Shown here: in pieces, positions 59,896-64,000 of the stretch
Layout of the letters: each line of letters opens with the position of its first letter
How positions within the stretch are numbered: the first letter of the stretch is position 1
Origin: Chthonomonas calidirosea T49
GTDB lineage: Bacteria > Armatimonadota > Chthonomonadetes > Chthonomonadales > Chthonomonadaceae
Length of the DNA: 64,000 nucleotides
NCBI RefSeq assembly: GCF_000427095.1
Contig: NC_021487.1
Span: 2,052,674 to 2,116,673, forward strand
Direction of reading: 5' to 3'
The notes under the pieces: model-generated
The model's database searches: none
What the model was told of the DNA's origin: nothing
What the model saw: only the letters and a program-made list of their open reading frames with translations
Translations under genes and position numbers: made by a program

Positions 59896-59913
59896 TTGTG
59901 ACGTTTATCACAA
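59896..59913. promoter_or_regulatory. Operator TTGTGA-N6-TCACAA upstream of nuoA
   Basis: TTGTGACGTTTATCACAA at 59896-59913, a perfect 6+6 inverted repeat, about 67 bases before the nuoA start. On the minus strand it overlaps TGTGATAAA, a possible extended -10. It matches CRP-like TGTGA-N6-TCACA exactly and Rex TTGTGAA-N4-TTCACAA except the innermost pair. Second copy upstream of nuoD. Confidence 0.65.
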
Positions 59914-60238
59914 TCTGCGACGCAAACAGCCATTCCCTTTCATGCTGCTTTCTTATCTTTTCTATTTTACCTTCTCTTTGCCCATTCTGCATGGTCTACC
60001 ATCAAAAACCTCTTCCCATTGGCAATAGAGGCGCTTTGCGGCAGTCTATGCTACGGAGGGTGTTTGTTCGGAACAACCATCTCCCCAACAGCCCATTTTA
60101 CTGAATGAGCCCTATAGGGTAGACTCTGAAGAACGACCTGTCCATAAGAACAGGTAGTGAAACGGGCTGTAACTCGGTAGGCTCTAAGCTTGGCATTCGC
60201 CAAATGCGAATACAAAATACAAAGAAAGGAGTGCGAAC
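59914..60238. other. Intergenic stretch between nuoA and the aldo/keto reductase
   Basis: No supported gene. Apart from the nuoA operator region it contains two small inverted repeats near the right end: ACCTGT/ACAGGT (about 60136-60155) and ATTCGC/GCGAAT (about 60194-60210), the second close to the start of the following gene. AGAAAGGAG forms the ribosome site for ATG 60239. Confidence 0.45.
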
Positions 60239-61207
60239 ATGCAATACGTCAACCTCGGACGTACGGCTCTCAAGGTAAGTCGCCTCTGCCTCGGCACCAT
60301 GAACTTCGGCCCTCTCACCAGCGAGCAGGATAGCTATGCTATTATGGATCGTGCGCTAGAGCTCGGTATCAACTTTTTCGATACGGCCAACGTGTACGGT
60401 TGGAAAAAGGGAGAGGGCGTTACCGAGCAGATCATCGGCCGTTGGTGGGCACAGGGTGGAGGACGCCGCGACAAAGTGGTCATCGCCACAAAGGTCTATG
60501 GAGACATGGGCGATTGGCCGAATACCAGCCGCCTCTCAAAGCTACATATGCGCAAAGCACTTGACGACAGCCTGCGCCGCCTTAAAACGGACTTCATTGA
60601 CCTCTATCAGTTCCACCATGTCTGGCGCGAGGCCACCTGGGACGAAATTTGGGAGTTCTGCGAATGGGCTCACGCTGCGGGCAAGGTCCTCTACTTCGGC
60701 TCCTCCAACTTCGCAGGTTGGCACATTGTGCAGGCCAACGAGGCAGCCAAGCGTCGTAACTTTCTTGGGCTCGTATCGGAACAGTCCATCTATCATCTGC
60801 TTCGCCGACAGATCGAAATGGAGGTGATCCCTGCCTGCGTCGCCTATGGTGTGGGGATCATCCCCTGGAGCCCGCTGGGTGGGGGTTTGCTCGGCGGCGT
60901 GCTGCAGAAGTTAAGCGAAGGCCGTAGGGCCTCTGAGGGCATGCAACAGCAGGTGGAGGCACACCGTGAGAAGCTAGAGGCCTGGGAGAATCTCTGCCGA
61001 GAGCTTGGCGAGAAGCCGGCGAACGTGGCCATTGCCTGGATGCTGCAAAACCCCGCGATCACCGCGCCTATCATTGGGCCGCGCACCATCGAACAGCTCG
61101 ATGACATCGTGCGCGCGCTTGAAATTAAACTGGACGAGGAGACCAACAAACGCATCGAGGCCATCTTCCCAGGCTATAAAACCGCTCCGGAAGAGTACGC
61201 CTGGTAA
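60239..61207 (+). CDS. Aldo/keto reductase
   Basis: 322 residues. INFFDTANVYGW supplies catalytic Asp48 and Tyr53; VVIATKVYG the Lys; IDLYQFHHVW the His. GVGIIPWSPLGGGLLGG and ITAPIIGPRTIEQLDDIVRALEIKL are the cofactor end of the barrel; this is the AKR class related to YghZ/voltage-channel-beta proteins. Strong ribosome site AAAGGAG. A clear terminator follows, so it is a single-gene unit. Substrate unknown. Confidence 0.9.
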   Translation: MQYVNLGRTALKVSRLCLGTMNFGPLTSEQDSYAIMDRALELGINFFDTANVYGWKKGEGVTEQIIGRWWAQGGGRRDKVVIATKVYGDMGDWPNTSRLSKLHMRKALDDSLRRLKTDFIDLYQFHHVWREATWDEIWEFCEWAHAAGKVLYFGSSNFAGWHIVQANEAAKRRNFLGLVSEQSIYHLLRRQIEMEVIPACVAYGVGIIPWSPLGGGLLGGVLQKLSEGRRASEGMQQQVEAHREKLEAWENLCRELGEKPANVAIAWMLQNPAITAPIIGPRTIEQLDDIVRALEIKLDEETNKRIEAIFPGYKTAPEEYAW

Positions 61208-61229
61208 ATTTCCTGCTTCGCTTAATAGC

Positions 61230-61268
61230 ACCACCTTTGGAAGCTTCTTTCCAAAGGTGGTTTCCCTT
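61230..61268 (+). terminator. Rho-independent terminator of the aldo/keto reductase
   Basis: Perfect 13-bp stem (61230-61242 with 61249-61261, ACCACCTTTGGAA type) with a six-base loop, followed by TTCCCTTT. It begins 23 bases after the stop codon. Confidence 0.8.
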
Positions 61269-61283
61269 TCTACCCTGAACGAG

Positions 61284-62381
61284 ATGCCCCCTCTAGTCCG
61301 ACTCCTTTCCTTGGGGGTAACAAAGGTTCTCTTCCCAGTGCAAATGCCCGCTGAATCAACCTACGTAACTCGGTGGCCTGCTGTCTGGCAGGCGGCACAG
61401 CACCTTCTGTCCCCGCATGTTCCCTTGGCCATCTGGGCTGGACTGACAGGTGAGATAGCGCTTAAAGCCGATGCCGATCTCCTCTTTGAAGACGTCACTT
61501 TAGGACTGCTTCCCGGCCTAGCCGGTTTGGGCATAGAGGGCCGCCTCACCGCCCTTACAACACCGTGCACTATGGCCAAACTGCGCCGGCATCTGGGTCA
61601 ACACCCAAAAGTCCTCTTCGGGTTTGGCAGCGGCCCAGAGCCCGATCCACCGCTCTATCCGGAGGAGGCGCAAGAGTCGAGCGAGACCGCACAAAAGCTC
61701 TCTCCCCCTTTGCCACCCGTTGCCTCGCCACTTCTATACCAACACTGCCTCTCAAGGTTGGACGTGGTGCCTTTTCCCACTATAAAACTTGAAGCAGCGT
61801 TAAGGACGACCCCTTTTCTGCTTCTGCTCTCTTTGCGGAGGGCGGCACGCAAGGGCCGGCTCTCACGGCATCTACAGGAGGCGCTGCGCCGCTATGCCGC
61901 CTTTATCGTGGCCTTTCCCAGTCGCCTCCCGTACATTGCACCTCTCGATCTGCCCATACGGCATGTAGCAGCGGCGTTTCTGCAGGAGCTAGCAGGCCAA
62001 AAACGGCATCGTATGGCGAACCGTCTGCGTTGGGCTGCACAGCTCCTCTCAGAGGGGCGTACCGAAACGGAGATATCTACGGCCTACTCCTTCGTCGTCG
62101 AAGCCGCCTGTCTCTCCTTCCAGATATCGCACGAGGTCGAGCGAGCTTTGCTGCTTCCGGCCCAAAGGCCGCTGAGCCAGGTGCAGCGTCATGAGCTGAT
62201 CTACCTATCGCGTGCCGGCGCACCCGAATTGCGCACGTTGGCGATTGCACGTCTTGTGAAGGAGGCCGAACAGCCCTCTGTGCAGGCTACGCTGCGGGCG
62301 CTGCAGTTCGACCCCGATCCGCGCGTGCGCAGTGTTGTAAAAAGAGCGATGCTGTCTGAAGAGACGGGCGCCTTGTCCTAG
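61284..62381 (+). CDS. Uncharacterised protein with HEAT-like C-terminus
   Basis: About 365 residues from ATG 61284. The frame extends upstream into the preceding gene, which is clearly unrelated sequence, so the start must lie near the terminator; no ribosome site is clear and a later ATG at 61347 is possible. The N-terminal third has hydrophobic helices (WAGLTGEIALKADADLLFEDVTLGLLPGLAGLG). A Pro/Glu-rich linker follows near 115-140. The last 60 residues (LIYLSRAGAPELRTLAIARLVKEAEQPSVQATLRALQFDPDPRVRSVVKRAM) look like two HEAT-type helical repeats. No catalytic motif was recognised. Convergent with galK. Confidence 0.6.
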   Translation: MPPLVRLLSLGVTKVLFPVQMPAESTYVTRWPAVWQAAQHLLSPHVPLAIWAGLTGEIALKADADLLFEDVTLGLLPGLAGLGIEGRLTALTTPCTMAKLRRHLGQHPKVLFGFGSGPEPDPPLYPEEAQESSETAQKLSPPLPPVASPLLYQHCLSRLDVVPFPTIKLEAALRTTPFLLLLSLRRAARKGRLSRHLQEALRRYAAFIVAFPSRLPYIAPLDLPIRHVAAAFLQELAGQKRHRMANRLRWAAQLLSEGRTETEISTAYSFVVEAACLSFQISHEVERALLLPAQRPLSQVQRHELIYLSRAGAPELRTLAIARLVKEAEQPSVQATLRALQFDPDPRVRSVVKRAMLSEETGALS

Positions 62382-62432
62382 CAAATCATAAGATTTTCTC
62401 GGCCTTCTTGTACCGGCCTGGACGGACAGCCT

Positions 62433-63614
62433 CTAAAGGATTCGTTCGGCACCCTGTGCAGCGCGTGTAATAAGAATGGAAGCCTCTCTTCCCGTCGTCT
62501 CCTGGTAGCGCTCTGGCACCTCCTTACAGAACCGCTCCAAAGCCTCCTCTGCCACCAGGCTCACGGTACAGCCACCAAAGCCGGCGCCCGTCATTCGGGA
62601 ACCGTAGACCCCTGGCAAAGCCCATGCCGCCTCCACAAGCGCATCTAACTCTGTGCAGCTGACCTCATAGTCATCTCGAAGGCTACGGTGCGAGGCGTTC
62701 ATCAAACTGCCAAACAGAGCGATGTCTCCTCTTTTCAGCGCATCCACACTTTGCAGAACGCGCTCATTTTCAGTGATTACATGACGTGCTCGTTTGCGCG
62801 GCACCTCCGGCAACCTTGCTTCCCATCGAGTGAACTCCTCCAGGGTTACATCACGGAGAGCACGAATGGAGGGAAGGAAGCGTCTTAGACAGTCCAGAGC
62901 CTCTTCACACTCCGCACGCCTTTGATTGTAGGCCGAATCCACCAATCCGCGCGGTTTATTGGTATTAGCAATAACAAGAAAGACGCCGGATGTGGGCAGG
63001 GGCACCGCTTCGTAGTGCAGGGTACGGGTGTCAATAAAAAGGGCATGATCTTTTTGGCCGAGTGCGGAGATGAACTGGTCCATAATCCCCACATTTACCC
63101 CAACGAACTCTCGCTCGGCCTGCTGTGCCAAGAGAGCCAGCTCCACGAGGTCTAGCGTTTGGTGAGCGGCAGCCAGTAACAGCAGCCCGCAAGCCACGAG
63201 CAAAGCCGCCGATGAGGAGAGCCCGGCTCCTGGTGGGATATCACCTTGAAGTACAGCCTGCACACCACGCAGGGAAAAACCCTTGTTTTGCAGCGCCCAC
63301 GCCATGGCACGCGGGTAGTTGCTCCAACGCTCCTCCTCAATGGAGGCCTTTTCGATAGCATCGAGGGTAAAGGTCGCGGAGAGGCCCATATCGAGCGAAA
63401 AGAGGCGCACCTGTTTATCGGGTCGCACGGAGGCCGCAATGAGAATATCTCGTTCAATGGCTGCAGGAAACACGTAGCCTTCGTTGTAGTCGGTATGTTC
63501 TCCGATAAGGTTTACCCTTCCCGGAGCACGCACCATCAGCTCCGGCGCCACACCGTACAGCTCTTTAAACTGTTGTACCAGTCGTTCCACTCGGTTAGCA
63601 GATGCCTGTTGCAT
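62433..63614 (-). CDS. galK: Galactokinase
   Basis: 393 residues, cytoplasmic GHMP kinase that phosphorylates galactose at C1 in the Leloir pathway. The galactokinase signature RAPGRVNLIGEHTDYNEGYVFP is at residues 29-50, the ATP loop GDIPPGAGLSSSAALLVACGL near 125, and the third GHMP motif SRMTGAGFGGCTVSLV near 345. Asp180-type catalytic region is GVNVGIMDQF. ATG 63614; the only purine-rich site, AGGAGAAC, is about 15 bases upstream, farther than ideal. No galT or galE is in the window. Confidence 0.94.
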   Translation of the reverse strand: MQQASANRVERLVQQFKELYGVAPELMVRAPGRVNLIGEHTDYNEGYVFPAAIERDILIAASVRPDKQVRLFSLDMGLSATFTLDAIEKASIEEERWSNYPRAMAWALQNKGFSLRGVQAVLQGDIPPGAGLSSSAALLVACGLLLLAAAHQTLDLVELALLAQQAEREFVGVNVGIMDQFISALGQKDHALFIDTRTLHYEAVPLPTSGVFLVIANTNKPRGLVDSAYNQRRAECEEALDCLRRFLPSIRALRDVTLEEFTRWEARLPEVPRKRARHVITENERVLQSVDALKRGDIALFGSLMNASHRSLRDDYEVSCTELDALVEAAWALPGVYGSRMTGAGFGGCTVSLVAEEALERFCKEVPERYQETTGREASILITRAAQGAERIL

Positions 63615-63702
63615 AGCGTTCTGTATCGAGGTTCTCCTTTATAGTCTACTTTCACCTAACCTAAGCTGCGCTAAGGGATGCAAGCTAAAAAATCGGATTA
63701 TT

Positions 63703-63930
63703 CTAGCTGTACAACGGTGTAACCGTCAATAGGAGCTGCCACTCCTCCACAAAATTGTCACTCCCATACCAAAACTGTGCTGTTACGGCTGGTACCGGGA
63801 TACGTTGTATGCCCTCGGCAATACACATTTTCTGGTTCGTATGACGGCGAGGTAGGCTGTGGCAAGCCGTGTTGGACCAAGTGGAGGGCACCACGCAGCT
63901 ACACGGTAGCAGAAAATGCAGAAGAGACAT
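63703..63930 (-). CDS. Possible small hypothetical protein
   Basis: 75 codons from ATG 63930 with AGGA five bases upstream. The start SLLHFLLPCSCVV could be a short hydrophobic segment; the end is VEEWQLLLTVTPLYS. No family recognised and no repeat or conserved motif seen. It may be non-coding. The rest of 63615-64000 shows no other feature. Confidence 0.25.
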   Translation of the reverse strand: MSLLHFLLPCSCVVPSTWSNTACHSLPRRHTNQKMCIAEGIQRIPVPAVTAQFWYGSDNFVEEWQLLLTVTPLYS

Positions 63931-64000
63931 AGAAATCCTGTAGATTTTGGTATTATTTGTATAACCGAAACATCTGAAACCACGACGGCTTGATGGGGAG

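Noticed and set aside
61005-61283. Upstream extension of the HEAT-like protein frame
   Set aside because: This part is a shadow of the aldo/keto reductase gene and its terminator; composition is Arg/Ser/Pro-rich as expected for an out-of-frame reading.
1-64000. CRISPR array, transposon, prophage or rRNA/tRNA genes
   Set aside because: No regularly spaced direct repeats, transposase or integrase motifs, or RNA-gene signatures were recognised in the window.

Overview
The window looks like chromosomal DNA of a diderm, aerobic, sugar-using bacterium. The signs of an outer membrane are an LptA/OstA-like protein at the left edge, a 1,085-residue beta-barrel-type surface protein ending in Phe, and lgt/lspA for lipoproteins. 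Respiration is shown by a 12-gene complex I locus. Carbohydrate use is shown by GH13 and GH38 enzymes, galactokinase, a sugar ABC transporter, four oxidoreductases of the sugar-acting Gfo/Idh/MocA and GMC types, and two aldo/keto reductases. Gene content, moderate GC and proteins built from FHA, zinc-ribbon and LolA-like parts remind me of Armatimonadota, specifically the Chthonomonas calidirosea type. That placement is from memory and was not checked by any search. No tRNA, rRNA, insertion sequence, prophage or CRISPR array was recognised.

Layout. 1-5.7 kb: OstA-like protein, a LolA-like/TlpA fusion read through an in-frame TGA (a candidate new selenoprotein), a NicO-like membrane protein, a selenium-binding-protein homologue and queF. 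5.7-13.2 kb, minus strand: RibD-like reductase, M20 amidohydrolase, a C26 amidotransferase with lgt and lspA, an M42 peptidase and a GMC dehydrogenase. 13.3-18.1 kb, plus strand: aldo/keto reductase, gluconate dehydrogenase subunit 3, a sugar-binding lipoprotein and permease without an ATPase, and a Gfo/Idh/MocA enzyme. 18.5-22.7 kb: a secreted Gln-rich protein, another Gfo/Idh/MocA enzyme and nnr broken by a frameshift at a C6 run. 22.8-29.1 kb: a five-gene FHA / von Willebrand A / PP2C phosphosignalling cluster with no kinase. 29.3-37.6 kb: minC, a matrixin-like lipoprotein, then a minus-strand ThuA - PhyH - GH38 - Gfo/Idh/MocA group under a consensus promoter, and a PepSY protein. 37.7-43.3 kb: a secreted GH13 enzyme convergent with, and overlapping, the barrel protein. 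43.7-59.8 kb: the complex I locus in the order A, C, D, E, F, (ADP-ribosylglycohydrolase), G, H, J, K, L, M, N, without nuoB or nuoI. 60.2-64.0 kb: aldo/keto reductase, a HEAT-like protein and galK.

The strongest new observation is the selenoprotein candidate. The TGA stands exactly where the first Cys of a TlpA-type WCxxC motif belongs, and an 11-bp hairpin with a GG-starting apical loop follows at the spacing expected of a bacterial SECIS element. Other points of interest are the kinase-less FHA/VWA/PP2C module with shared TQMG and EKTL motifs, the split complex I locus with two matching TTGTG-N8-CACAA operators, and three perfect or near-perfect TTGACA-N17-TAnAAT promoters that anchor transcription units and start codons.
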